DNA of 64,000 bases from Asanoa siamensis (lineage in GTDB: Bacteria; Actinomycetota; Actinomycetes; Mycobacteriales; Micromonosporaceae). Location of the stretch: the NCBI RefSeq assembly GCF_016862555.1, contig NZ_BONE01000007.1:108046-172045 (forward strand), read 5' to 3'. Made by a program: the position numbers and the translations under genes. Under the pieces are notes generated by a model. The model saw only the letters and a program-made list of their open reading frames with translations. It had not been told where the DNA came from and did no database searches. Below, piece by piece: positions 7,773-16,103 of the stretch; the first letter of the stretch is position 1, and each line of letters opens with the position of its first letter.

Positions 7773-8486
7773 TCAGGCCGAGACAGCGGCGACGGCGTCG
7801 AGGATCGACTCCGTCACGACGTCGGGCCGGGAGACGCTCAGCGCGTGCGAACCGCCCGCGACCTCGCGTACGTCCTTGGCGCCCGCCCGCGCGGCCAGGA
7901 AGCGCTGCAGCTCCGCGGGGATGTTGCGGTCCTGGTCGCCGATCACGAACCAGGACGGGATCGTCTTCCACCCCGGCTGGTCCGTCGGCAGGCCCGCGGT
8001 CAGCGCGTCCTGGGTGACCGGGCGCTGGGTCGCCGCCATCAGCGCGGCCTGCGCGGCCGGCACGTCGGCGGCGAACTGCGCGTGGAAGGCGGACGGACGG
8101 ATCACGAGCTCCACGCCGCCGGTGCTCACCAGGTGCGCGTCGACCGCCTCGCCCAGCGTGCTGCCCGGGAACTTCGTCGACAGCCCGAACGCCGACTCAC
8201 CCTGGTCGGGGGCGAACGCGCAGACGTAGACCAGACCGGCCACCTGCTCGTTCCCGGCCGCCGCCGCGGTCACGACCATGCCGCCGTACGAGTGCCCGAC
8301 GAGCACCACCGGCCCGTCGACCGACGCGACCACGTCGCGGACGTAGGCGGCGTCACCGGCCAGCCCCCGCAACGGGTTCGCGGCGGCCACGACGTCGACG
8401 GACCGCTCCCGCAGGCGCGCGACGACGCCGTTCCAGCTCGCGGACTCGGCGAAGGCGCCATGCACGAGGACGACGGTGGGCTTCAT
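7773..8486 (-). CDS. Alpha/beta hydrolase (salicylate-esterase-like)
   Basis: 237 aa, one alpha/beta-hydrolase domain. The oxyanion region is VLVHGAFAES, the nucleophile elbow is VGHSYGG with a proper Ser, the acid is in VIGDQDRNIP, and the His is in GGSHALSVSRP. Size and motifs fit the small esterase group often found beside ECF41 sigma factors. AAGGAG precedes the ATG. It is divergent from the sigma factor, and a candidate ECF41 promoter lies just upstream, so it is probably a direct sigma target. The substrate is unknown. Confidence 0.85.
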   Translation of the reverse strand: MKPTVVLVHGAFAESASWNGVVARLRERSVDVVAAANPLRGLAGDAAYVRDVVASVDGPVVLVGHSYGGMVVTAAAAGNEQVAGLVYVCAFAPDQGESAFGLSTKFPGSTLGEAVDAHLVSTGGVELVIRPSAFHAQFAADVPAAQAALMAATQRPVTQDALTAGLPTDQPGWKTIPSWFVIGDQDRNIPAELQRFLAARAGAKDVREVAGGSHALSVSRPDVVTESILDAVAAVSA

Positions 8487-8525
8487 GGTGTTCTCCTTCT
8501 GCTCGGGTGTGCGTTCACCAGCCCA

Positions 8526-8552
8526 GACAGGACGGCGCCGGGATCTGTGACC
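8526..8552 (-). promoter_or_regulatory. Candidate ECF41-type promoter of the hydrolase
   Basis: On the minus strand GGTCACA (8552-8546), 16 bp, then TGTC (8529-8526) resembles the known ECF41 consensus TGTCACA-N16-CGTC with one mismatch in each box. It would start transcription about 35 bp upstream of the hydrolase ATG. The divergent gene is an ECF41-type sigma factor. Confidence 0.45.
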
Positions 8553-8678
8553 CGCTGTGCCCCGGCCCACAGGTCGTCCGAAAGCCCACAGGTCGAATCC
8601 CCACCCCGCGTTGGTGATCGCGGCCCGGCGGGCAGAGGATGGGGGCGAGGCGACCGCGGCGTGACGGGGGCGAAAGTG

Positions 8679-9584
8679 ATGGCGGAGCCCGGTGTGAACA
8701 CCGAGAACGACCTGGACGAGGCCGCCGCCGTCTTCATGGCGGTCCGGCCCCGGCTGTTCGGCATCGCCTACCGCATGCTCAGCAGCGCCAGCGAGGCCGA
8801 GGACCTGGTGCAGGACGTCTGGCTGCGCTGGCAGACCTACGACCGCGCCGCCGTGGAGAACCCGGCCGCGTTCCTGGCCACGACGACGACCCGGCTGGCG
8901 ATCAACGCGCTCCAGTCGGCCCGGGCGCGCCGGGAGACCTACGTCGGCCCGTGGCTGCCGGAGCCCGTCGACACGAGCGCGGATCCCTACCTCGGGGCCG
9001 AGCGCGGTGACGCCCTGCAGTTCGCCACCCTGATGCTGATGGAGAAGCTCACCCCCAACGAGCGCGCGGCGTACGTGCTCCGGGAGGCCTTCGACTACCC
9101 GTACGCGCAGATCGCCGACATCCTGCGGTCCAACGAACCCGCGGTGCGCCAGCTCGTCAGCCGCGCCCGCAAGGCCGTGACGAGCGACAAGCGCGCTCCG
9201 GTCAGCTCCGCCGCGCAGCGGGAGCTGCTGGCCTCCTTCATCACCGCCGCCCGGTCCGGCGACATGACCGCGCTGGAGCGGCTCTTCGCGGCCGACGTGA
9301 CCAGCGTGGCGGACGGCAACGGCCGGGCGCAGGTGTCGCGCAAGTGGCTGGAGGGTGCGCCGCGGGTGGCGAAGTTCCTCCACGCCATGACCTGGTTCTG
9401 GGACGGCACCGAGGTGTCCTGGGCGCAGACCAACGGGCAGGCCTCGGCCGTGCTGCGCCGCGACGGCGACGTGTACGGCCTGATCACGGTCAGCGCCTCG
9501 GCCGACGGCATCGACCAGGTGCTCTGGTTCGTCAACCCCGACAAGAACGGCCACGTCACAAACGCGGGTGTCAGCCGGTCTTAG
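8679..9584 (+). CDS. sigJ: ECF41-type (SigJ-like) sigma factor with SnoaL-like C-terminus
   Basis: 301 aa from the ATG. Region 2 is RPRLFGIAYRMLSSASEAEDLVQDVWLRW. Region 4 has LTPNERAAYVLREAFDYPYAQIADIL followed by RQLVSRARKAV. The last ~110 residues form a SnoaL/NTF2-like domain, as in ECF41/SigJ proteins. There it replaces an anti-sigma factor and modulates activity. Starts are ambiguous: ATG 8679, GTG 8676 and GTG 8661 have weak sites, while GTG 8694 has CGGAG 6 nt upstream and may be the true start. It is divergent from its likely target hydrolase and is followed by a lone SnoaL-like gene. Confidence 0.88.
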   Translation: MAEPGVNTENDLDEAAAVFMAVRPRLFGIAYRMLSSASEAEDLVQDVWLRWQTYDRAAVENPAAFLATTTTRLAINALQSARARRETYVGPWLPEPVDTSADPYLGAERGDALQFATLMLMEKLTPNERAAYVLREAFDYPYAQIADILRSNEPAVRQLVSRARKAVTSDKRAPVSSAAQRELLASFITAARSGDMTALERLFAADVTSVADGNGRAQVSRKWLEGAPRVAKFLHAMTWFWDGTEVSWAQTNGQASAVLRRDGDVYGLITVSASADGIDQVLWFVNPDKNGHVTNAGVSRS

Positions 9585-9589
9585 CTGGC

Positions 9590-9952
9590 ATGTCCGACCG
9601 GCACGACGACGTCCTCCGCGGGCTCGCCCGTGCCTGCCGGCTGGGCGACGTCGCCGCGGTGCGGGCCGCCCTGGACCCGGACGCCGTCGCCGTCTGCGAC
9701 AGCGGTGGGCTGGTGCCGGCCCCCGTCCACCCCGTCCACGGCGCGGCGGGCGTCGCCCGGCTGCTCACCTGGCTGACGTGTGACCAGGCGGACGTCGAGG
9801 TGACCGTCGCGTCCGTCAACGGTCGCGCCGGTCTGGCGCTGCGCCGTGGCGGCCGGGCGGTCGCGCTGGTCGCCGTCACGATCGTCGAGACCGGCGTCCT
9901 GCTCGTCTGGGTCGTGCTGAGCCCGCCCAAGCTGCGGCGCTGGCAGGGCTGA
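9590..9952 (+). CDS. Stand-alone SnoaL/NTF2-like small protein
   Basis: 120 aa, starting 5 nt after the sigma factor stop. An N-terminal helix ([22 protein letters not shown]) and the strand pattern [23 protein letters not shown] resemble an NTF2/SnoaL fold, the same fold as the sigma factor C-terminus. It may therefore be a free modulator of the sigma factor, or a partner cyclase-like enzyme. No catalytic residues can be named. The close spacing implies co-transcription. Confidence 0.7.
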   Translation: MSDRHDDVLRGLARACRLGDVAAVRAALDPDAVAVCDSGGLVPAPVHPVHGAAGVARLLTWLTCDQADVEVTVASVNGRAGLALRRGGRAVALVAVTIVETGVLLVWVVLSPPKLRRWQG

Positions 9953-10032
9953 GCCTTGTACCGGCGACACATGGTTGGGCACCGCGGCCCGCGTCACCGT
10001 GGGAGCGAAGCCCGACCGACCTGGGAGCTGTG

Positions 10033-10959
10033 GTGAAGAACGAGACGACATTCCGCGTGCCGGACCTGACCGGCCGCCTCGCCCTGGTGACGGGCGCGAG
10101 CGGCGGCCTCGGCCTGAGCCTGGCCACCCGGCTGGCGGAGGGCGGCGCCGAGGTGCTGCTCGGTGTCCGCGACGCCGCCAAGGGCCTGGCGGCCCTCGAC
10201 CGCATCCGGCGGGAACTGCCCGCCGCCCGCGTCTCCGTGCGCACCCTGGACCTGGCCTCGCTGGACTCCGTGGCCGCCCTGGTCGGGGAGCTGGACGAGG
10301 AGGGGCGGCCGATCGACCTGCTGGTCAACAACGCCGGCGTGATGGCGCCGGCCACCCGGCACACCACCGCGGACGGCCTGGAGCTGCAGTTCGGCACGAA
10401 CTACCTCGGGCACGTCGCGCTCACGCTCGGCCTGCTGCCCCTGCTGCGGGCCGGCCACGCCCGGGTGACGACCGTGACCAGCGCCGCCGCCAAGCACGGC
10501 AAGCTGGACTGGACCGACCCGCAGGGCGAGCGGAAGTACTCGCCGGTCCGCGCGTACAACCAGTCGAAGCTGGCCAACCTGCTGTTCGCCCTCGAGCTCG
10601 ACCGCCGCAGCGAGGCGGGCGGCTGGGGGATCACCAGCAACGCCGCCCACCCCGGGACCACCCTGACGGGCCTGTACGCCGCCGGCCCGAACCTGGGTCG
10701 CGCCAAGCGGGCGCCGCACGAGGCGATCATGACGCGGCTCGCCCGCTGGGGTGTGCTCGTGCACCACGTCGACCAGGGCACCCTGCCCATCCTGTACGCC
10801 GCGGTCAGCCCGCAGGCGCGCGGCGGCCGCCTCTACGGGCCGGACGGCTTCGGCGAGTTCACCGGCGGCCCGACCGAGCTGTCCGTCTACCGCACCGCGC
10901 GGGACGCGGCGCAGGCCGCCCGGCTCTGGGACTACTCCCTCGAGCTGGCCGGTAGGTAA
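10033..10959 (+). CDS. Short-chain dehydrogenase/reductase
   Basis: 308 aa classical-type SDR. The cofactor motif is TGASGGLG, with NNAGVM next. The catalytic pair is YNQSK, preceded by the active-site Ser region [10 protein letters not shown]. The [10 protein letters not shown] insert and length resemble retinol-dehydrogenase-like or WW-domain-oxidoreductase-like SDRs common in actinomycetes. Two GTGs compete. The one at 10033 has GGGAG 5 nt upstream and is preferred over 10030. It is closely followed by an XRE regulator in the same direction, which probably controls it. The substrate is unknown. Confidence 0.87.
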   Translation: MKNETTFRVPDLTGRLALVTGASGGLGLSLATRLAEGGAEVLLGVRDAAKGLAALDRIRRELPAARVSVRTLDLASLDSVAALVGELDEEGRPIDLLVNNAGVMAPATRHTTADGLELQFGTNYLGHVALTLGLLPLLRAGHARVTTVTSAAAKHGKLDWTDPQGERKYSPVRAYNQSKLANLLFALELDRRSEAGGWGITSNAAHPGTTLTGLYAAGPNLGRAKRAPHEAIMTRLARWGVLVHHVDQGTLPILYAAVSPQARGGRLYGPDGFGEFTGGPTELSVYRTARDAAQAARLWDYSLELAGR

Positions 10960-10970
10960 GGGAGACCACA

Positions 10971-11816
10971 GTGGACCGTGCGCGCCTGGCCGAGTACCTG
11001 CGCACCCGTCGGGAGGCGGTGCAGCCCGAGGACGTCGGGCTGCCCCGCGGCCGGCGCCGGCGCACCCGCGGGCTGCGCCGCGAGGAGGTCGCGGTGCTCA
11101 GCGACATGTCGATCGACTACTACACGCGGCTCGAGCAGCCGCGCGGTCCGCACCCCTCCGAGCAGATGCTCACCGCGATCGCCCGCGGCCTGCGGCTCTC
11201 GCTCGAGGAGCGGGACCACCTGTTCCGGCTCGCCGGCTACGCGACGCCGCCGCGGGCCGCGGACAGCGGCTACGTCAACCCCGGCATGCTGCGGATCTTC
11301 GACGGCCTGCGGGACGCGCCGGCCCAGGTGGTCTCGCACCTCGGCGAGACGCTGCTGCAGACGCCGCTGTCCGTGGCGCTGCTGGGCGACGAGAGCGGGC
11401 ACACCGGGCTGGCCCGCAGCAAGCACTACCGCTGGTTCACGGACCCGGCGACCCGCCTGATCCATCCCGTGGAGGACCGGCCGGAGCAGACCCGGCTGAT
11501 CGTGGCCGACCTGCACGAGTCGTACACGAGGACCGGTCGTGGGTCCCGGGCCGGGACGATCGTCGACGCCCTGCTGGCCCGCAGCCCGGAGTTCGCCGCG
11601 CTGTGGCGCGAGCACCCGGTCGCCGGCCCGTACTGTGGCCCGGTCCGGCTGCAGCACCCGGAGGTCGGGCTGCTCGAACTGCACTGCCAGCGGCTCGTCG
11701 ACCCGGACCAGTCGCAGCAACTGGTCGTGCACACCGCGGCGCCCGGCACCGCGAGCGCCGACAAGCTGCGCCTGCTCGCGGTGATCGGCGGCCAGCGCAT
11801 CTCGGTGGACTCCTGA
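10971..11816 (+). CDS. XRE-family regulator with MmyB-like ligand domain
   Basis: 281 aa. The N-terminal helix-turn-helix is in TRGLRREEVAVLSDMSIDYYTRLEQ, the hallmark of the MmyB-like regulator family. Residues ~95-280 form the MmyB-type PAS-like ligand domain, including KHYRWFTDP and the C-terminal LELHCQRLVDPDQSQQLVVH, where fatty-acid binding is known in relatives. The GTG at 10971 follows AAGGGAG, 11 nt after the SDR stop, so the two form an operon. MmyB-like regulators commonly control an adjacent SDR or oxidoreductase, so auto- or co-regulation with the flanking enzymes is likely. Confidence 0.88.
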   Translation: MDRARLAEYLRTRREAVQPEDVGLPRGRRRRTRGLRREEVAVLSDMSIDYYTRLEQPRGPHPSEQMLTAIARGLRLSLEERDHLFRLAGYATPPRAADSGYVNPGMLRIFDGLRDAPAQVVSHLGETLLQTPLSVALLGDESGHTGLARSKHYRWFTDPATRLIHPVEDRPEQTRLIVADLHESYTRTGRGSRAGTIVDALLARSPEFAALWREHPVAGPYCGPVRLQHPEVGLLELHCQRLVDPDQSQQLVVHTAAPGTASADKLRLLAVIGGQRISVDS

Positions 11817-11956
11817 CGGCTCCTGCGACCCGTGTGGTCCGCAGGCCGATTCGGCGGTCACTTTTTTGCCCAACGACCCGTCGCGGGCCCGACGGCTGTT
11901 CTGTCATAGCTGGTACCGCACCTGAAACCAGCGTCACCGCGACCAGGAGGTTTGTC

Positions 11957-12712
11957 ATGAAGATCGTGGTTATCGGCGGTACGGGCCTGATCGGGTCGAA
12001 GGTCGTGTCCAAGCTCGAAGGGCAGGGCCACGAGGCCGTGGCCGCGGCGCCCAACACCGGCGTGAACACGCTGACGGGCGAAGGTCTCGCGGAGGCGCTG
12101 GACGGCGCCGACGTCGTGGTCGACGTGTCGAACTCCCCGTCGTTCGAGGACGACGCGGTCATGGAGTTCTTCCAGACGTCGACCGGCAACGTGCTCGCGG
12201 CCGAGAAGGACGCGGGCGTCGGTCACCACTTCGCCCTGTCGGTGGTCGGCACCGAGCGGCTGCAGGACAGCGGCTACTTCCGGGCGAAGCAGGCGCAGGA
12301 AAAGCTGATCAAGGACTCGGGCGTGCCCTACTCGCTCGTGCACGCGACGCAGTTCTTCGAGTTCGTCGGCGCCATGGCCAAGGCCGGCACCGACGGCGAC
12401 ACCGTGCACTTCGCGCCGGTGCTGTTCCAGCCGATGGCCAGCGAGGACGTCGCCACCGCGGTGGCGAAGGTCGCGGCGGGCCCGCCGCTGAACACGACGG
12501 TCGAGGTCGCCGGCCCCGAGCAGTACCGGATGGACGAGTTCTTCCGCGAGGCCCTGCCGCTGCGCGGCGACGACCGGACCGTGGTCGCGGACCCCGACGA
12601 GCGGTACTTCGGGGCGGAGCTCGACGAGCGCACCCTGCTGCCGGACGGCGAGGCGACGCTCGGCCAGATCCGCTTCTTCGAATGGCCGGGCCGCGACGGC
12701 TCCCGACGCTGA
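11957..12712 (+). CDS. NmrA/epimerase-like NAD(P)-binding oxidoreductase
   Basis: 251 aa atypical SDR. The Rossmann motif is IVVIGGTGLIG at the N-terminus. HFALSVVGTERLQDSGYFRAKQAQEKLIKDSGVPYSLVHATQFFEF is typical of NmrA-like or epimerase-like proteins, with Tyr and Lys in YFRAKQAQEK. AGGAGG lies 6 nt before the ATG. ECF41 regulons often include such COE-type proteins (carboxymuconolactone decarboxylase, oxidoreductase, epimerase), so it may belong to the sigma factor regulon. I found no well-spaced ECF41 promoter directly upstream. It is followed at 35 bp by the peroxidase gene. Confidence 0.87.
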   Translation: MKIVVIGGTGLIGSKVVSKLEGQGHEAVAAAPNTGVNTLTGEGLAEALDGADVVVDVSNSPSFEDDAVMEFFQTSTGNVLAAEKDAGVGHHFALSVVGTERLQDSGYFRAKQAQEKLIKDSGVPYSLVHATQFFEFVGAMAKAGTDGDTVHFAPVLFQPMASEDVATAVAKVAAGPPLNTTVEVAGPEQYRMDEFFREALPLRGDDRTVVADPDERYFGAELDERTLLPDGEATLGQIRFFEWPGRDGSRR

Positions 12713-12747
12713 CGCCCGGCCCGCACGACACAGCACGGAGGAAAGAG

Positions 12748-14118
12748 ATGTCCGCCCCGCAGCATCGGCACGGCACCCACGCGGTCGCGCGTGACCACTG
12801 CCTCGGCCCGACCCGCGCGGTCGACCGGCCCACCGGACCGGCCCGTTACGGCCGGATGTTCCGGGAGCTCGACCCGCTGGCCTCCGACCCGCACGTGCTG
12901 ATGCGGGCCGGCGGCGACGGCGGCGTCTGTGACGCGGCCGCGACGCTGGACGAGCTCAACGCCGAGGCCGACGACGCGACCGAGGCCGCCGGCTGGCCCT
13001 TCTTCGGCCAGTTGGTGGCCCACGACCTCACCGCGGACCGGTCACCGATCGCGGGCGGCGTGGCCACCGAGGCGTTGCGCAACGCCCGGGCGCCGATGCT
13101 CAACCTGGAGATCCTCTACTCGGACGGCCCGATCGGGTCGCCGTTCCTGTTCGACGTCGACGACCCGGCGAAGTTCCTGCTCGGCCCGGACGGCGGCGAC
13201 GTGCCGCGCAACCAGCAGGGGGTGGCGCTGATCGGCGACCCCCGCAACGACGTGCACCTGTTCTCGCTGAGCCTGCACGTGGCCCTGCTGCGCGCGCACA
13301 ACGCGATCGTCGACGTCCTGCGCGAGCGCGGCGTCCCGGAGGGCGAGGTGTTCGACACGGCGCGGAACGCGCTGACCGCGCACTACCAGTGGATCGTCGT
13401 GCACGATTTCCTGCCGCGGCTGGTGGGTGCGCCGCTGGTCGAGGAGGTGCTGCGGGACGGCGGCCGGTGGTTTCGGCCCAAGCACGGGCAGGCGTACATC
13501 CCGCTGGAGTTCGCCGACGCCGCCTACCGCTACGGCCACGGCCAGATCCGGCACACGTACCAGCTCGTCGTGGGCGGCCCGGCGGTGCCGCTCTTCCCGG
13601 ACCTCGTCGGGTTCGGGCCGTTGCCGGCCGACCGCCGGCTGGACCTCACGCGGATCTTCGACGTCCCGGGCCACCCGCCCGCGCAGCGCGCGAAACGGCT
13701 CGACGGCAAGCTCGCCGCCAGCCTGATCGGCCTGCCCGAGCAGGTCACCGGCGCCGTCGACACGGCGGCCTACCGCTCGCTCGCGGTGCGCGACCTGCTC
13801 CGCGGCGAGACCACGGGCCTGCCCAGCGGCGAGGAGGTCGCCGACCTGCTGGACGAGCCGCCGCTGAGCGACGAGGAGCTCGCGCACGACTGGCCGACCG
13901 GCACCCCGCTCTGGTTCTACATCCTCAAGGAGGCCGAGCACCGCGGCGACGGCGACCGCCTGGGCCCGGTCGGCGGCCGGATCGTGGCGGAGGTCCTGAT
14001 CGGACTGTTGCGGGCCGACCACGCGAGCTACCTGAGCCAGGACCCGGACTGGCAGCCCCACCTGCCGGCGGCCGGCTCGGCCTTCTGCCTGAGCGACCTG
14101 CTGCTGCTGGGCGGCTAG
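12748..14118 (+). CDS. Animal-type haem peroxidase
   Basis: 456 aa in the animal haem peroxidase (An_peroxidase) superfamily. FGQLVAHDLT holds the distal His and the calcium-binding Asp. LHVALLRAHNAIVDVL follows, then the proximal-His region RYGHGQIRHTYQ. There is no signal peptide, so it acts in the cytoplasm unless exported by other means. GGAGG precedes the ATG. Bacterial members are little studied; peroxidase or peroxygenase activity is inferred from the fold. It probably shares a transcript with the oxidoreductase upstream. Its stop overlaps that of the convergent tctA gene at a CTAG. Confidence 0.88.
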   Translation: MSAPQHRHGTHAVARDHCLGPTRAVDRPTGPARYGRMFRELDPLASDPHVLMRAGGDGGVCDAAATLDELNAEADDATEAAGWPFFGQLVAHDLTADRSPIAGGVATEALRNARAPMLNLEILYSDGPIGSPFLFDVDDPAKFLLGPDGGDVPRNQQGVALIGDPRNDVHLFSLSLHVALLRAHNAIVDVLRERGVPEGEVFDTARNALTAHYQWIVVHDFLPRLVGAPLVEEVLRDGGRWFRPKHGQAYIPLEFADAAYRYGHGQIRHTYQLVVGGPAVPLFPDLVGFGPLPADRRLDLTRIFDVPGHPPAQRAKRLDGKLAASLIGLPEQVTGAVDTAAYRSLAVRDLLRGETTGLPSGEEVADLLDEPPLSDEELAHDWPTGTPLWFYILKEAEHRGDGDRLGPVGGRIVAEVLIGLLRADHASYLSQDPDWQPHLPAAGSAFCLSDLLLLGG

Positions 14119-15620
14119 TCGTCCTCCGCGAACACCTCCTCGCGGCGCCGGCTGATGGTCGGGAGGACGGAGACGACGAGGAAGAGCACGGCCACGATCA
14201 GCAGGGCTACGGAGATCGGGCGGGTGAAGAAGACCGTGGCGTCGCCGCGGGAGATGATCAGCGCGCGGCGCAGGTTCTCCTCCAGCAGGGGCCCGAGGAC
14301 GAAGCCGAGCAGCAGCGGCGCCGGCTCGCAGCCGCACTTGATCAGGACGTACCCGAGGATGCCGAAGAACGCGATCGCGTAGACGTCGAAGGCGTTGAAG
14401 CTCAGCGAGTACGTGCCGATCGCCGCGAACAGTATGATCATCGGGAACAGCACCGCGTACGGGATGCGCAGCATCCGCACCCACATGCCGATCAGCGGCA
14501 GGTTGAGTAGGACGAGCAGCACGTTGCCGATCCACATCGAGGCGATCAGGCCCCAGAACAGCGCCGGCTCGTCGTTGATGACGTTCGGGCCCGGGGTGAT
14601 GCCGTGCACGATGAACGCGCCGACCATCAGGGCCATCACCGGGTGGGCGGGCAGGCCCAGCGTGAGCAGCGGGATGAACGACGTCTGCGCGGCCGCGTTG
14701 TTCGCCGACTCCGGGCCGGCCACGCCCTCGATCGCGCCGCGGCCGAACTCCTGCTTGCGCTTCGAGATGCGCTTCTCGACCGCGTACGAGGTGAACGAAG
14801 CCAGCACGTGCCCACCGCCGGGCAGCACGCCGAGCGCGGACCCGAGCCCGGTGCCGCGGGCGATCGGGCCGATGATCCGGCGCCGGTCCTCGGCCGTCGG
14901 CCACAGGTTCTTCACCTTGCTGACGATGGCCGTACGCGTGTGCTCGTTCTCGAGGTTGCGCAAGATCTCCGCCACGCCGAACATGCCGACGGCCACCGAC
15001 ACGAAGTCGATGCCGCCGTACAACTCACGCTGGTCGAACACGAACCGCGGCGCGCCCGTGTAGATGTCCTGGCCGACCGTGCCGAACAGGATGCCCAGCG
15101 CGATCATCGCCAGCGCCTTCAGCGCCGAGCCGCGGGCGAGCGCGATCGACACGACCAGGCCGAGCAGCACCAGCGAGAAGTACTCGGCCGGGCCGAACTT
15201 CAGCGCGACCTCGGCCAGCGGCGGCGCCGCGACGGCCAGCACGACCGTGGCCACCGTGCCCGCGATGAACGAGCCGATCGCGGCGGCGGCCAGCGCGGGG
15301 CCGGCCCGGCCCTGGCGGGCCATCTCGTGCCCGTCCAGCGCCGTCACCGCCGCCGACGACTCACCGGGCAGGTTGATCAGGATGGCCGTGGTCGAGCCGC
15401 CGTACTGCGCGCCGTAGTAGATGCCGGCCAGCATGATCAGCGCGGTCACGGGCTCGAAGCTGAAGGTGATCGGCAGCAGCATCGCCACCGTCGCCGTGGG
15501 GCCGATGCCGGGCAGCACGCCGACCGCCGTGCCCAACAGCACGCCCACGAAGCAGTAGAGGACGTTCTGGACCAGGAAGGCGGTCGAGAAGCCCAGCGCG
15601 AGGTTGTCGAGAAGGTCCAT
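14115..15620 (-). CDS. tctA: Tripartite tricarboxylate transporter, large permease TctA
   Basis: 501 aa with about twelve hydrophobic segments. The family signatures GTAVGVLPGIGPTATVAMLLP near the N-terminus and IARGTGLGSALGVLPGGGHVLASF in the middle are the duplicated TctA glycine/proline motifs. As the main membrane component it moves citrate-like or other dicarboxylate/tricarboxylate substrates using ion gradients. It is the last gene of tctCBA, 20 bp after tctB. It is convergent with, and overlaps the stop of, the peroxidase gene. Confidence 0.95.
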   Translation of the reverse strand: MDLLDNLALGFSTAFLVQNVLYCFVGVLLGTAVGVLPGIGPTATVAMLLPITFSFEPVTALIMLAGIYYGAQYGGSTTAILINLPGESSAAVTALDGHEMARQGRAGPALAAAAIGSFIAGTVATVVLAVAAPPLAEVALKFGPAEYFSLVLLGLVVSIALARGSALKALAMIALGILFGTVGQDIYTGAPRFVFDQRELYGGIDFVSVAVGMFGVAEILRNLENEHTRTAIVSKVKNLWPTAEDRRRIIGPIARGTGLGSALGVLPGGGHVLASFTSYAVEKRISKRKQEFGRGAIEGVAGPESANNAAAQTSFIPLLTLGLPAHPVMALMVGAFIVHGITPGPNVINDEPALFWGLIASMWIGNVLLVLLNLPLIGMWVRMLRIPYAVLFPMIILFAAIGTYSLSFNAFDVYAIAFFGILGYVLIKCGCEPAPLLLGFVLGPLLEENLRRALIISRGDATVFFTRPISVALLIVAVLFLVVSVLPTISRRREEVFAEDD

Positions 15621-15640
15621 GCCTCAATCCGGGTGCCGCG

Positions 15641-16102
15641 TCAGAGGCCCAGCCACGGGCCCCAGAGGGGGATCCGCAACTGGAGTCCGACGACGAAGAT
15701 GAGCGTCGCGGCCAGCGTCAGCCCGGCGGCCACGGCCAGCGCCGTGAGCAGCCGCACGCGGGTGCTGGCCAGCGTGGTGAGGAACGCGGCCACGAACGAC
15801 GTCGGCACGAAACCGAGGCGCCGCACGGTGAAGCCGAAGAACACGACCGCGACCACGATGGCGGCCACCGCCCGCCACGGGATCGCGCCGAACGTGATGT
15901 CCTCGCCGGCGACGAGGCCCTTCACGACGATGGCCAGGCCGAGCGCGGCCATGATGACGCCGACCGCGAGCGGGAAGTAGCCGGGGCCCATCCGCAGCGG
16001 GGTGCCCAGCGAGTAGCTGAGCGACCCCACCGCGAACGCGCCACCGATCACGACGAACAGTGCCCCGGCGATGACGTCCGGGACGGACCGGCGGCGTTCC
16101 AC
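15641..16102 (-). CDS. tctB: Tripartite tricarboxylate transporter, small permease TctB
   Basis: 153 aa with four hydrophobic helices, beginning after the basic start MERRRSVPD. The GxxxFxxGxxxYxxGTPxRMGPGYFP pattern (near residues 20-47) is the TctB signature. It is the small membrane partner of TctA. The GTG start follows the tctC stop by a single nucleotide, so translation is tightly coupled. AGGAGG-like bases are in the end of tctC. Confidence 0.94.
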   Translation of the reverse strand: MERRRSVPDVIAGALFVVIGGAFAVGSLSYSLGTPLRMGPGYFPLAVGVIMAALGLAIVVKGLVAGEDITFGAIPWRAVAAIVVAVVFFGFTVRRLGFVPTSFVAAFLTTLASTRVRLLTALAVAAGLTLAATLIFVVGLQLRIPLWGPWLGL

Positions 16103-16103
16103 C

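Noticed and set aside
7773..9554. 593-codon minus-strand ORF spanning the sigma factor
   Set aside because: Only the part from 8486 is the hydrolase; the upstream extension is antisense to sigma regions 2 and 4.
11885..11956. ECF41 promoter before the NmrA-like gene
   Set aside because: TGTCATA and CGTC are present but 22-23 bp apart instead of 16, so the match is not convincing.
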